In this document: positions 52,695 through 61,286 of the stretch, one piece after another | Layout: each line of letters begins with the position of its first letter | How positions within the stretch are numbered: the first letter of the stretch is position 1 | Assembly: GCF_900113245.1 (NCBI RefSeq) | Contig: NZ_FOOQ01000002.1 | Coordinates: 248,001 to 312,000, forward strand | Direction of reading: 5' to 3' | DNA: 64,000 bases | Source of the DNA: Halopelagius inordinatus | GTDB taxonomy: Archaea; Halobacteriota; Halobacteria; Halobacteriales; Haloferacaceae | Program-made: the position numbers and the translations under genes | The notes under the pieces: generated by a model | Databases searched by the model: none | What the model saw: the letters and a program-made list of their open reading frames with translations, nothing else | What the model was told of the DNA's origin: nothing

Positions 52695-53903
52695 CTACCC
52701 CAACAGGTCGACTGCGGCGTGGGCGACGATGTCGGCCACCTCCACCACGTCGTCGAGGACGACGAACTCGCCCGCGCCGTGGATGTTCTCGCCGTCCGGA
52801 CCGAGGATGACAGTCGGGAGGCCCGCCCTGTCGCCGAGGTAGTTGAAGTCGCCGACGCTCGAAAAGTAGCCGTACGCGGGGTCGGTCCCCGTCACGTTCC
52901 GAGTCGCACCGGTCAACGACTCGACGAGCGGATGGTTCTCCTCGGTGACGTACGGGCCGTAGCGGATGTCGTCGTCGGGTGCCTCCCTGAAGCCGACGTC
53001 CACCTCGCTCTCGATGTCGAGTTCGGAGACGACGCGTTCGGCGTCGGCCAGAACTTCCGCTTCCGTCTCGCCGACGACGACGTGGCGGTCGACCATCAGT
53101 CGGGCGCGTTCGGGCACCGAGAGCGTCTGACTGCCGCCCTCGATTTTCAGCGGACAGACCGACCCGTCGCCGAGTTTCGGATGCGACCCCGTCTCTAACT
53201 CGTCGAGTTCGGCGGCCAGTTTTCCGGCGTCGACGACGGCGTTGACGCCCGTGTGGGGTTTCGACCCGTGGGCGGCCCTCCCGCGAACCTCGATGTCGTA
53301 GAGGAACCGGCCGCGCGCGCCGAGGAGAAGCGCCGGGTTCTCGATATCCTCTTGGGCGAGTATCGGTCCGGGTTCCGTGACGACGGCCATGTCGCAGTCG
53401 TCGGTGTAGCCGTCGCGAATCAGACGGTCGGTTCCGAGTCCGTACGGTCCCTCTTCGTCCACCACGGCGGTGAGAAGCACGTCGCCGCGGAGTTCCGCGT
53501 CCGACTCGGCGAGAGCCTCGAACGCCTTCATGACGGCGGCGAGGCCGCCCTTCATGTCGCACGCTCCCTGGCCGTACAGTTTGCCGTCCTCGATTCGCCC
53601 CGAGGTGGGGTCCTCCTCCCAGTCGTCGACGAGGAGGACGGTGTCCATGTGGGCGTTTAACAGAAGCGTCGGCGCGTCGGGGTCGGAGCCTTCCAACCGC
53701 GCGACGACGTTGTCGCCCTCGTACTCGGTGATGTCCGGTTCGCTCACGTGGTGGTACTCTGGGTCGAGTCCGCGTTCGTCCAACCAGTCGTAGACGAACT
53801 CGCTTATCTCCGCCTCCTCGAAGTAGGGACTCGGAATCCGGACGAGTTCCTGCAGGAGCGACACCGTCTCGTCGTACTCGACGGTGGGTGCGCTCTCAGT
53901 CAT
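52695..53903 (-). CDS. M20 family metallopeptidase/deacylase (ArgE/DapE type)
   Basis: 402 residues, two-zinc amidohydrolase. Ligands: NAHMDTV near residue 83 (His, Asp), GQGACDMKGG near 110 (bridging Asp), DEEGPYG near 147 (catalytic Glu and metal Glu), and NIHGAGE near the end (His). The dimerisation insert holds GRAAHGSKPHTGVNAV near 210. Cleaves an N-acyl group or dipeptide; exact substrate open. Its ATG lies within the end of the APC permease gene (8-base overlap), so uptake and hydrolysis are coupled. Confidence 0.88.
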   Translation of the reverse strand: MTESAPTVEYDETVSLLQELVRIPSPYFEEAEISEFVYDWLDERGLDPEYHHVSEPDITEYEGDNVVARLEGSDPDAPTLLLNAHMDTVLLVDDWEEDPTSGRIEDGKLYGQGACDMKGGLAAVMKAFEALAESDAELRGDVLLTAVVDEEGPYGLGTDRLIRDGYTDDCDMAVVTEPGPILAQEDIENPALLLGARGRFLYDIEVRGRAAHGSKPHTGVNAVVDAGKLAAELDELETGSHPKLGDGSVCPLKIEGGSQTLSVPERARLMVDRHVVVGETEAEVLADAERVVSELDIESEVDVGFREAPDDDIRYGPYVTEENHPLVESLTGATRNVTGTDPAYGYFSSVGDFNYLGDRAGLPTVILGPDGENIHGAGEFVVLDDVVEVADIVAHAAVDLLG

Positions 53904-55305
53904 CGTCGACCACCCCCTTCGTGCGCACCTGCGGGTCGTACTCGTCGGAGGGGACGCCCGGAAGCGTCGCCAAGATGGCCTCCACGTCCACGTCCTTCTG
54001 CCGTCCGCGGTACCAGAAGACGGAGAAGACGACGAGTCCGACGGCCACCCACGGCACGTAGATGGAGAGCGACCCCTGATACGCCTGCGTGAGGATGCCG
54101 ACGGAACCGAGTGCGCCGACGACGCCGGTGACAGAGAGCAGTGTCGGGCGGGTGAACCCGGCGCTCTCTGCGAGTCGGGACTCCGTCCAGAGGATGTAAA
54201 GGACGGTGATGGAGACTGCGGCGTAGGCGATGAGGTAACTGAACGTCGCGATGGCGATGGCCTGACTCAGGCCCGTGCTCCAGAACGTGAGCGCCGAGGC
54301 GACGACGTAGAGAGTGAGAAGCGACCAGTGCGGCGTGCCGAACCGGTCGGAGACGGAGGAGAACCACTTGGGGAACACTTCGTCCCACGCCCACGAGTAC
54401 GGCATCTTGATGCCCGCCGCCATCACCGCGTGAACGCTCGACGCCGTCGCGAGCAACCCGCCGAACGCGACGACGGCCGTCGCGCTATCGCCGAGGAACG
54501 TCTCCGCCGCCGTCGCCAACGGTCTGGCCGAGTTCGCGAGCACCGTGTAGTCGCCGACGACGCCGTAGATGACCGCCGCCGTCCACATGTACAGGAAGAT
54601 GAGGATGGCGGTGCCCCCCGCCATCGCAAGCGGGAGGTTCCGCGAGGGGTTCTTCACCTCCGCGCCCATCTGCCCCGCGACGGCGATGCCGATGTACGCG
54701 TAGAACAGGGGCACCGCCGCGCCGAGGAAGCCGTCGAACCCGCCGGTGAAGAACGGTTGGTAGTTCGCGGGGTCGATGCTGAACGAGCCCGGAATCACCA
54801 ACACGAGGATAGAGAGGATGAGGACGCCGAAGATGGCGTTCTGCGAGACGCTGTACCCCTTCGTCCCGACGAGATTGACGAGAAAGAGCACCGTCAACAG
54901 GCCGAAGCCCGCGAGTGCGGGGTCCACGGCGGGGTAGAACACCTGCAAGTACGACCCGAATCCGATAGCGAGGGCGGCGTCGGCGGCCATGTAGCCGAGC
55001 CACTTCGACCACGTCACGATAAAGCCCGGAAGCCGGTTCTCGAACGTCCGAGACACGTACGCGTACGACCCGGCGGCACCGGGGAAGATTGTGGCGACCC
55101 ACCCGTAGTTGAGCGCGATGCTCATTGCGACGATACCCGAGAGGGCGACGACGAGTATGACGCTCGGCCCCGTCGTCGCACTCGCCGTCCCCAACGTGAC
55201 GAACAACCCCGCCCCGAGGGTGCCCGCCACGACGGTGCTGAGGGCCCCGAACAACCCCATACTCCGCTTGAGACTCCGCCCGTCGTTCACGTCAACTGAT
55301 GACAT
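53896..55305 (-). CDS. APC superfamily amino acid permease
   Basis: 469 residues from the ATG at 55305, about twelve transmembrane helices. The first helix contains the family's GTLGAGLFVTLG (about 30-41), and GAAGSYAYVSRTF near 76 is the loop that lines the substrate site. Imports amino acids or a related compound. It forms an operon with the M20 hydrolase, and the divergent-type regulator and DUF1611 gene follow upstream, suggesting uptake and breakdown of one amino-acid derivative. Confidence 0.88.
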   Translation of the reverse strand: MSSVDVNDGRSLKRSMGLFGALSTVVAGTLGAGLFVTLGTASATTGPSVILVVALSGIVAMSIALNYGWVATIFPGAAGSYAYVSRTFENRLPGFIVTWSKWLGYMAADAALAIGFGSYLQVFYPAVDPALAGFGLLTVLFLVNLVGTKGYSVSQNAIFGVLILSILVLVIPGSFSIDPANYQPFFTGGFDGFLGAAVPLFYAYIGIAVAGQMGAEVKNPSRNLPLAMAGGTAILIFLYMWTAAVIYGVVGDYTVLANSARPLATAAETFLGDSATAVVAFGGLLATASSVHAVMAAGIKMPYSWAWDEVFPKWFSSVSDRFGTPHWSLLTLYVVASALTFWSTGLSQAIAIATFSYLIAYAAVSITVLYILWTESRLAESAGFTRPTLLSVTGVVGALGSVGILTQAYQGSLSIYVPWVAVGLVVFSVFWYRGRQKDVDVEAILATLPGVPSDEYDPQVRTKGVVDDD

Positions 55306-55387
55306 GCTATTTGGTCTCAATTTACTCGCGCATAGCGACCCTCCCTAGTATGAGAGGGGGGGCGGGGAGGCGACCGTCGTCGCGCGG

Positions 55388-56110
55388 TTACGCCTCGTCT
55401 CCCAACAGTTTCGACTCCGCCTTCCGGAGATGTTCGAGAAGCGTCGCCTTCGAGACGCCCGCCTCGGCGGCGAGTTCGCCCGCCGACACCTCCCGCGGCC
55501 ACGTGTAGTAGTCCCGCCTGCGGGCGAGTCGGTACACCTCGCGTTGCCGTTCGGAGAGGGCGTCGGTCCGGAACATCCCCGACCCGTCTTCGGGCGCGGT
55601 GATGAGTTCGACGCGCACGTCGGCGTCCATCTCCTCGCGAACCTCTTCGAGTCTGTCGTGGACGGTTCGTCGCGTCTCTTGGACGAGGACGGTCCAGTGT
55701 TCGCGGCCGTCCTGCATCCGGACCGGTTCGTCCGGGATGAACCCCCGCGAGACGAGGGCGTCGTTGATGCTGTTCGAGAGGTCGTATCTGACCACGAGGC
55801 CGCGGGTTGCGCTCCCCGCAATCGGCGTCTCCCTGCCCGCGTCGTCGTCCGTCTCCCACACCGACTCGGTCAGGTCCGAGGCGCGTATCGCGTCGACCAA
55901 CGCGTCGAGTTCGTCGCCCGAGTCGGCGTAGGCGGTAAAGCGCCCCGTCGCCGTCCCGTCGATGCTGTGGACCCCGTGACCCAACAGTCCGGCGTCCGTC
56001 TCTGCCGTCACCTCCAAGGTCCAACAGTCCGGGTGCCAGATGTCGAGCGTGACGCGGACCCCCCGTTCGGCACGCCCCCCGCCCTCCGCGTCCTCTCCCT
56101 GCGTTGCCAT
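55388..56110 (-). CDS. HTH-10 family (bacterio-opsin activator-like) transcriptional regulator
   Basis: 240 residues from the ATG at 56110. The C-terminal HTH-10 domain is clear (LSERQREVYRLARRRDYYTW, about 188-207, followed by VSAGELAAEAGVSKATLLEHLRKAESKLL). The N-terminal 180 residues form the alpha/beta sensor region common to these haloarchaeal regulators, opening with VRVTLDIWHPDCWTLEVT. It lies divergent from the DUF1611 gene across 130 bases and next to the permease-hydrolase operon; either may be its target. Confidence 0.88.
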   Translation of the reverse strand: MATQGEDAEGGGRAERGVRVTLDIWHPDCWTLEVTAETDAGLLGHGVHSIDGTATGRFTAYADSGDELDALVDAIRASDLTESVWETDDDAGRETPIAGSATRGLVVRYDLSNSINDALVSRGFIPDEPVRMQDGREHWTVLVQETRRTVHDRLEEVREEMDADVRVELITAPEDGSGMFRTDALSERQREVYRLARRRDYYTWPREVSAGELAAEAGVSKATLLEHLRKAESKLLGDEA

Positions 56111-56240
56111 CTCGTCTACCCACGAGTGCCAGGAGAGAAAACGTTTGCTCCGGTTCGCGGTCGATTTCGGACCGACTGCGGCGCGTCGGCCGTCTATGTG
56201 AGGGAGTACATCTTTCGACGGCGTCGTCCGTGACTCTCCT

Positions 56241-57287
56241 ATGGACCTCCGAGCGCAGTTCGACTCGCCCGCACCGGCCATCGTCCTCGCCGAGGGGGCG
56301 TTCGGCGCACCGCAGGGGAAGACGGCGAACGGCGTCGTCGCCCACGGCGAACTGTTCGACGTCCGAGCGGTCGTCGACTCCGAGAACGCGGGCGACACCG
56401 CCGCGGACGTCCTCGAACGGGACGACGACGGACTCGCCCGAACGCCCGTCGTCGCATCCGTCGAGGAGGCACTCGCGGCGGTGCCGGACGCCGAGGCTCT
56501 CGTCATCGGCGTCGCGCCCGCGGGCGGGAAACTTCCCGAGGAGTGGGCCGCCGCGATTCGGACGGCGATGCGCGCCGGGTGCGACGTCGTCTCCGGACTC
56601 CACACGTTCCTCTCGGAAGACGACGAGTGGGCGGCCCTCGCAGACGACTGCGGCGTCGAACTGCACGACGTGCGAAAGCCGCCCGCAGCGGACGACCTGC
56701 GGGTCGCGGACGGACGCGTCGACGACGCGGACGCCGACGTAGTGCTCACCTGCGGGACGGACTGCGCCGTCGGAAAGCGAACCACGACGTTCGAACTCTA
56801 CCGCGCCGCCCGGCGCGCGGGTATCGACGTCGGCTGGGTCGCCACCGGCCAGACCGGGGTGATGGTCGGCGCCGACCGCGGCGTCGTCGTGGACCGCGTC
56901 CCGGCGGACTTCGCTGCGGGCGTCGTAGAGGAGATGGTCTGTGCCGTCGCCGCGGAACGCGAACTCGTGTTGGTCGAAGGCCAAGGCGCGCTTTCGCACC
57001 GGGCGTACGGCGGGGTCTCTCTGGCGCTTCTGCAGGGCGCGTGGCCCGACGCCGTCGTGATGGTGGACGACCCCTCGCGCGAGACGCGCGACGATTTCGA
57101 ACGGTTCACCGTCCCCGACGCGGAGTCCGAAGCCGAACTCGTCGCGTCGCTCTCGGACGCCGATATCGCCGCAGTCTCCACGTGGGCCGACCCCGAGACG
57201 GCGGACTACCCCTACCCGACGGCGAACGTCTACCGCGACGGCGGCCCGGACAGACTTCTCGACGCCCTCGACGACGCGTTGGACTGA
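56241..57287 (+). CDS. DUF1611 family protein (DgcN-type)
   Basis: 348 residues. N-terminal Rossmann-like domain (about 1-140; VLAEGAFGAPQGKTANGVV at 16-34) and a C-terminal P-loop domain with GTDCAVGKRTTTFEL (about 172-186), where the Walker-like loop should bind a nucleotide. Family members were shown in marine bacteria to act as D-glutamate N-acetyltransferase (DgcN) with an enolase-family partner DgcA; no such partner is in this window. Head-to-head with the HTH-10 regulator and near an M20 deacylase and permease. Confidence 0.82.
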   Translation: MDLRAQFDSPAPAIVLAEGAFGAPQGKTANGVVAHGELFDVRAVVDSENAGDTAADVLERDDDGLARTPVVASVEEALAAVPDAEALVIGVAPAGGKLPEEWAAAIRTAMRAGCDVVSGLHTFLSEDDEWAALADDCGVELHDVRKPPAADDLRVADGRVDDADADVVLTCGTDCAVGKRTTTFELYRAARRAGIDVGWVATGQTGVMVGADRGVVVDRVPADFAAGVVEEMVCAVAAERELVLVEGQGALSHRAYGGVSLALLQGAWPDAVVMVDDPSRETRDDFERFTVPDAESEAELVASLSDADIAAVSTWADPETADYPYPTANVYRDGGPDRLLDALDDALD

Positions 57288-57354
57288 AAAACGAGAGACC
57301 GGCCGCCGGGGAAACCGCACCGTACTTCTCGCTTCGAATCGGAGGTACTCGAAG

Positions 57355-58071
57355 ATGCCAGGACGGTTCGCCATCGACATCGAGACGGTGAGTCCCTCGC
57401 TCGACCACTACGAGACGCCTCCGGACTTCCGGGACCCCCGGTACTTCGAACTTCTCGCCGTCGCACTCGGCTACGAGTCAGAGACGGGAACACGAGAGAC
57501 CGAGATGCTCTTTCGGCGGGACGACTCTCCGGCGGACGAACTCTCTCTCGGCGAACGCGTCCTCGATTGGCTGGCGGCGCGGGAGGGCGACCGCTACCTG
57601 ACGTACGGCGGCGAGTCGTTCGACCGGCCGCAGTTGATCGGCCGCCTCGAACGGGCGGCCGAGGCGTGTTCGGACGGCGGAGAGACCGTCTCGAGACTCG
57701 CCCGACTGCTCGACGAGGAACTGGAGCACGACGACCTGCAACCGCCCGCGTGGGACGCGTTCGGCGAGTACACTCGGCTCGAAGAGACCTGCCGCAACGT
57801 CGGAATCGAACCCGAGGACACGCTCTGGGCCGACTACGAACACGGCCTCGACATCGCGGAGATGCGGCCGTCGAAGATACGCGGCTTCGAGAAGGTGCTC
57901 AACAAGGACATCCCCGTCTTCGGCGAACGGTACATCGCTCTCGCCGCCGCCGGTGCGACCGAGACGCTGACGTTTCGCGCCCTCTCGGAGCTGTTGGACC
58001 ACTACGGTCGAGAAGACATCGTTCACCTGTTCGATGTCGCCGACGCCCGCCCGTTCGGGAACGGCCGGTAA
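57355..58071 (+). CDS. Predicted 3'-5' exonuclease of the RNase H-like/PolB type
   Basis: 238 residues. Exo I motif FAIDIETVSPS at residues 5-15 (Asp-x-Glu), Exo II region YLTYGGESFDRPQL near 80-93 (Asp), and a C-terminal acidic region (HLFDVADARPF) that may give Exo III. No polymerase domain is attached. DNA or RNA 3'-end trimming is the likely chemistry. Placed 67 bases after the DUF1611 gene on the same strand, without obvious functional link. Confidence 0.8.
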   Translation: MPGRFAIDIETVSPSLDHYETPPDFRDPRYFELLAVALGYESETGTRETEMLFRRDDSPADELSLGERVLDWLAAREGDRYLTYGGESFDRPQLIGRLERAAEACSDGGETVSRLARLLDEELEHDDLQPPAWDAFGEYTRLEETCRNVGIEPEDTLWADYEHGLDIAEMRPSKIRGFEKVLNKDIPVFGERYIALAAAGATETLTFRALSELLDHYGREDIVHLFDVADARPFGNGR

Positions 58072-58196
58072 TCGAATCGAGTCACCGACGAGACGCTCCG
58101 AGGCGCGGCGGCGAGAGCGGAGGAGGTCAGGTGGTCCGCGTTAGTGCCGTCCGAACAGTCGCTCGCTACGCTCACGGTTGCGGTGCCGACGGGAAC

Positions 58197-58215
58197 GGGT
58201 TGGGGGGATTCGGAT
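58197..58215. repeat. Imperfect copy of the tRNA-Val 3' end
   Basis: GGGTTGGGGGGATTCGGAT matches the 3' part of the tRNA-Val gene as read on the plus strand (GGGTTGGGGCGGATTCGAAC, 58309-58328) with one missing base and one or two mismatches. It lies about 110 bases beyond the tRNA 3' end. Such copies are left when elements integrate at or leave tRNA genes. The stretch 58072-58307 holds no gene. Confidence 0.4.
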
Positions 58216-58307
58216 TTTGGTCGCTTCGTTCCCCAGCACGAATCCCCGGTTAGCACACACTCTGGCATCCGCTCCTCACTTCGCTCGTCGGTAGTGTCGA
58301 AGAGAAG

Positions 58308-58382
58308 TGGGTTGGGGCGGATTCGAACCGCCGACCTGCTCCGTGTGAAGGAGCCGTCATAACCGGACTAGACCACCAACCC
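58308..58382 (-). tRNA. tRNA-Val (anticodon CAC)
   Basis: 75 bases without CCA. Acceptor arms GGGTTGG / CCAACCC pair fully, with discriminator A; D-arm region GTGGTCTAGTCCGG; anticodon stem GCTCC / GGAGC enclosing the loop TTCACAC, so the anticodon is CAC and reads GUG; T arm with GGTTCGAATCC. No intron is seen. Confidence 0.95.
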
Positions 58383-58439
58383 GCGCACAAAATCGTATCC
58401 CGGGGCGAGACTTAAACGTTCTTCTTCGATTCGGTTCGA

Positions 58440-58709
58440 CTACTCCGCCGACCCGCCGCGATACCGGCGGATTCCGGTCTGAGCGCGGCGAACGGCTTTC
58501 TTCCCACCGACTTCGACGCGTCGGGGCGTCCGGCGGAGTTCGGCTTCGAGTCGTTTTCGCCCGGACTCGGGGGCGTCGGGTTCCTGTTCGCGCCCGAGCA
58601 GTTTTCGAACGCGGCGTTCGACCGGTGCGGCTTCCTCGCGGACGCCCACCGAGAGATGTTCGCCCGCGCGTCGGAGGTAGTACCACGCGTCGTGGAAGTG
58701 CTTGTTCAT
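58440..58709 (-). CDS. Small basic haloarchaeal protein of unknown function
   Basis: 89 residues from the ATG at 58709 (MNKHFHDAWYYLRRAGEHL). One N-terminal helix, an Arg/Lys-rich middle (RRVRKLLGREQEP, RKRLEAELRRTPRRVEVG) and a basic tail. It resembles short haloarchaeal proteins that I recall as DUF7553, with the conserved HF-DA-YYL-RAGEH start. High net positive charge is unusual in a haloarchaeal proteome and suggests nucleic acid or membrane binding. Function unknown. The frame extends 17 codons upstream without homology. Confidence 0.72.
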   Translation of the reverse strand: MNKHFHDAWYYLRRAGEHLSVGVREEAAPVERRVRKLLGREQEPDAPESGRKRLEAELRRTPRRVEVGGKKAVRRAQTGIRRYRGGSAE

Positions 58710-58820
58710 ATCTGTCCGTACGCAAGCAACGAATATAAGGATTGTGCGGATCGGTACCACGTTCTCTCGGGTCCGGACACCGAAAACGGGAGACGGGTGA
58801 GAGAACGGACGGAATCGAAC

Positions 58821-59354
58821 TCAGTACGTCGGGGCGTCCTCGCGGACGCCGTCGCGTTTGTTCACGAGGCGCGCGAGAGTGAACAGAGCGTCCGAGAGGC
58901 GGTTGAGATACGCGACGACCTGTTCGTTCACCCGTTCCTCCGAGGCGAGTTCGACGGTTCGACGCTCGGCCCGTCGGGTCACCGCCCGCGCGTGGTGGAG
59001 TTTCGACCCGGCATCGCTCCCACTCGGCAGGATGAAAGAGGTCAGTTGGTCCAGTTCCTCGTCGGCCTCGTCGATGAACGCCTCCAGTTCGTCGACGTGG
59101 TCCGCCGAGACGACCGGGTCGTCCTCGTCGGGGTCCGGGTTCGCGAGGTCCGCCTGCACGACGTGGAGGTGGTTTTGGACGCGTTCGAGCGTCTCGTCCA
59201 CGTCGTCGTATCCGGTCGGTCGGACGGTTCCGACGAGGGCGTTCGCCTCGTCCACCGTGCCGTAGGCTTCGATGCGCGCGTTCGTCTTCGACACGCGGGA
59301 CATGTCCCGGAGGTCGGTCATCCCCTCGTCGCCGCGGCCGGTGTATATCTTCAT
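58821..59354 (-). CDS. pduO: Cob(I)yrinic acid a,c-diamide adenosyltransferase, PduO type
   Basis: 177 residues. Adenosylates Co(I) corrinoids with ATP to give the adenosylcobalamin form. Family marks: IYTGRGDEGMTDL at residue 3 (ATP-binding T-G/K-G-D), RIEAYGTVDEANALVG near 27, FILPSGSDAGSKLHHARAVTRRAER near 107-131 (with the catalytic Arg/His pair), and YLNRLSDALFTLARLVN near 147. Its ATG overlaps the stop of the glutaredoxin-like gene, so the two are co-translated. Confidence 0.94.
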   Translation of the reverse strand: MKIYTGRGDEGMTDLRDMSRVSKTNARIEAYGTVDEANALVGTVRPTGYDDVDETLERVQNHLHVVQADLANPDPDEDDPVVSADHVDELEAFIDEADEELDQLTSFILPSGSDAGSKLHHARAVTRRAERRTVELASEERVNEQVVAYLNRLSDALFTLARLVNKRDGVREDAPTY

Positions 59355-59596
59355 GCGGCGGTCAACGTCCCTTCGACGTACCGGAGGATGTTGTCGCTCT
59401 CGTTCATCGTCACGCCGCGGTCCTCGTCTATGAGGACCGGAACCGAGCGCTGACCGCTCACGCGCTTTACCTCGTTCCGTTCGGAGTGGAGCGCTTCGAC
59501 CCACTCCGTCTCGTACTCGACGCCTGCCTCCTCTAAGGCGTCGTGGACCTTCTCGCAGTACGGACAGCCGTCGAGTGCATACAGCGTGATACCCAT
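59351..59596 (-). CDS. Glutaredoxin-like protein
   Basis: 81 residues, thioredoxin fold. Redox motif CPYC (C11, C14) after the first strand ITLYALDG, cis-Pro loop SVPVLIDE near 50 and a final helix. Glutaredoxin/GST-N type. Haloarchaea use gamma-glutamylcysteine rather than glutathione, so the reductant may differ. Overlap (ATGA) with pduO suggests that it serves the reduction of cobalamin or of the enzyme. The start at 59596 is chosen since upstream residues are not conserved. Confidence 0.88.
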   Translation of the reverse strand: MGITLYALDGCPYCEKVHDALEEAGVEYETEWVEALHSERNEVKRVSGQRSVPVLIDEDRGVTMNESDNILRYVEGTLTAA

Positions 59597-59727
59597 ACCC
59601 GGTCTTCGAGTCGCGGAGGCAAAGAGATTTGGCCGGCGGCGACTCGGACCGCAGAACGTCACGAACGACCGACCGCGATACGTCGGCGTGACAGAAGCGT
59701 TATTCGGGGCGTCTCGGTACCGGGAGT

Positions 59728-60183
59728 ATGGTCGATTTAGAAGAGACGTACATCGAGAATCGGGTCCTCGTCCAACCGGACGACACGAACAACTACGACA
59801 TGGCCCACGGCGGCAACGTGATGAAGTGGATGGACGAGGTGGGAGCGATGTCGGCGATGCGCTTTGCCGGCGAGACGTGCGTCACCGCCCGGATGGAGAG
59901 CGTCAACTTCCACCAGCCTATCCCCCGCGGGGACGCCGCACTCATCGAGGCGTACGTCTACGACGCCGGACGGACGAGCGTCGAAGTCAGACTCCGCGTC
60001 TTCCGCGAGAACCCCCTCACCGGCGAGACGGAACTGACGACGGAGTCGTACTTCGTCTACGTCGCCGTCGACGAGGACGGCGACCCGACTGAGGTGCCGG
60101 AACTGAACGTCTCTACGGACCGGTCCCGAGCACTCCTCGACGAGGCGCGCTCGGACGAGAAGACGGACGCAAAGACGGCGTAG
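59728..60183 (+). CDS. Acyl-CoA thioesterase (hotdog fold, YciA/BACH-like)
   Basis: 151 residues. Hydrolyses acyl-CoA to free acid and CoA. The hotdog signature is clear: DTNNYDMAHGGNVMKWMDEVGAM-like segment (about 19-41) with the catalytic Asp/Asn helix, followed by TARMESVNFHQPIPRGD near 53 and VEVRLRVFREN near 87. Length is normal for a single hotdog domain. The last 25 residues are an acidic tail. Start ATG at 59728. Acyl chain preference unknown. Confidence 0.9.
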   Translation: MVDLEETYIENRVLVQPDDTNNYDMAHGGNVMKWMDEVGAMSAMRFAGETCVTARMESVNFHQPIPRGDAALIEAYVYDAGRTSVEVRLRVFRENPLTGETELTTESYFVYVAVDEDGDPTEVPELNVSTDRSRALLDEARSDEKTDAKTA

Positions 60184-60244
60184 GGAGGCCCTGTTCTCGG
60201 CCGCGTCGCGAATCGTTTTTGTCCGCTCGGTGGGACCGTCGCCC

Positions 60245-61159
60245 ATGCCCACGCGAGTCGCCATCCACTCGTCGGTCGGTCGCATCTTCCCCCCGGAGAG
60301 ACTGCAGTCGCTCCTCTCCGCGTTCGACGTCGACGTGACCGACGACGTCGACGGCTACGACGGCGTCGTCTCGTTCGGTCACGAACCCGAATTTCTGGAG
60401 GCCGGAGTCGAGTGGATACACGTCGTCCGCGCCGGGTACGACGAGTTCCCCCTCGACGCCCTGCGCGAACGCGGGATACGCCTGACGAACAGCAACGGCA
60501 TCCACGGCGACTCGGTCGGTGAGACGGCACTCGGCTTCATGCTCCAGTTCGCGCGCCGCCTCCACCGCTATCGGAGCAATCAAACCGAGGGTATCTGGGA
60601 CCCCCCGGCGTGGGACGAGACGTTCACCCTCGACGGCGAGTCCGTCTGCGTCGTCGGACTCGGAACGCTCGGACTCGGCATCGCCCGCCGCGCGGACGCT
60701 CTCGGGATGGACGTCACCGGCGTCCGCCGAACCCCGACGCCCGTCGAACACGTCGCGGAGGTGTACACCTCCGACAGACTCCGCGCGGCCATCTCCGACG
60801 CTCGGTTCGTCGCCCTCACCGTCCCGTTGACCGACGCGACGGCGGGGTTGGTCGGCGCGGAGGAACTCGACGCGATGCGCGAGGACGCCTACCTCGTCAA
60901 CGTCGCCCGCGGCGGCGTCGTGGACCAGTCGGCCCTCGTGGACGCACTCGACTCTGGGTCTATCGCCGGTGCGGGCCTCGACGTGTTCGAGGAGGAACCC
61001 CTGCCTTCGGACTCCCCGTTGTGGGAGATGGAGAACGTCGTCGTCACCCCGCACGCCGCCGCCGCCACCGTCGATTACGCCGACCGAATCGCGGCACTCG
61101 TCGAAGAGAACATCCGCCGCCGCGAGGCGGGCGAGTCGCTGACCAACCTCGTCGTCTGA
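60245..61159 (+). CDS. D-2-hydroxyacid dehydrogenase family protein
   Basis: 304 residues from the ATG at 60245. NAD-binding VVGLGTLGLGIA at 137-148; catalytic R222 (NVARGG), E251 (FEEEPLP) and H270 (TPHAAA). The substrate domain has WIHVVRAGYDEF near 57. It differs from the protein at 21792 in the loop around the substrate (SNGIHGDSVGETALGF) and is only a distant paralogue. Substrate open (a 2-ketoacid). Alone on its strand, 62 bases after the thioesterase gene. Confidence 0.88.
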   Translation: MPTRVAIHSSVGRIFPPERLQSLLSAFDVDVTDDVDGYDGVVSFGHEPEFLEAGVEWIHVVRAGYDEFPLDALRERGIRLTNSNGIHGDSVGETALGFMLQFARRLHRYRSNQTEGIWDPPAWDETFTLDGESVCVVGLGTLGLGIARRADALGMDVTGVRRTPTPVEHVAEVYTSDRLRAAISDARFVALTVPLTDATAGLVGAEELDAMREDAYLVNVARGGVVDQSALVDALDSGSIAGAGLDVFEEEPLPSDSPLWEMENVVVTPHAAAATVDYADRIAALVEENIRRREAGESLTNLVV

Positions 61160-61249
61160 GGCGACGGTCGGTCCCGCACGCCCCGACAGCGGACGACCAC
61201 CATGGCGGCGCTGTCTCTGTCTATCGGCCGTGATAATTGTGATGTAACG

Positions 61250-61266
61250 TTTACCTGTTAGGTAAA
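61250..61266. promoter_or_regulatory. Perfect palindrome upstream of the DICT gene
   Basis: TTTACCTGTTAGGTAAA has 7-base arms around a 3-base centre and ends 20 bases before the start codon at 61287, within the core promoter; an AT-rich GATAATTGTGATGTAA lies just upstream (61232-61247). It differs from the iron boxes in arm sequence and spacing, so another regulator is likely. Confidence 0.6.
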
Positions 61267-61286
61267 ATAACACTCGCCAAGAGAAG

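Noticed and set aside
58144-58362. 72-codon frame running into tRNA-Val
   Set aside because: Its end (GRIRTADLLRVKEPS) is simply the translation of the tRNA gene, a well-known false prediction.
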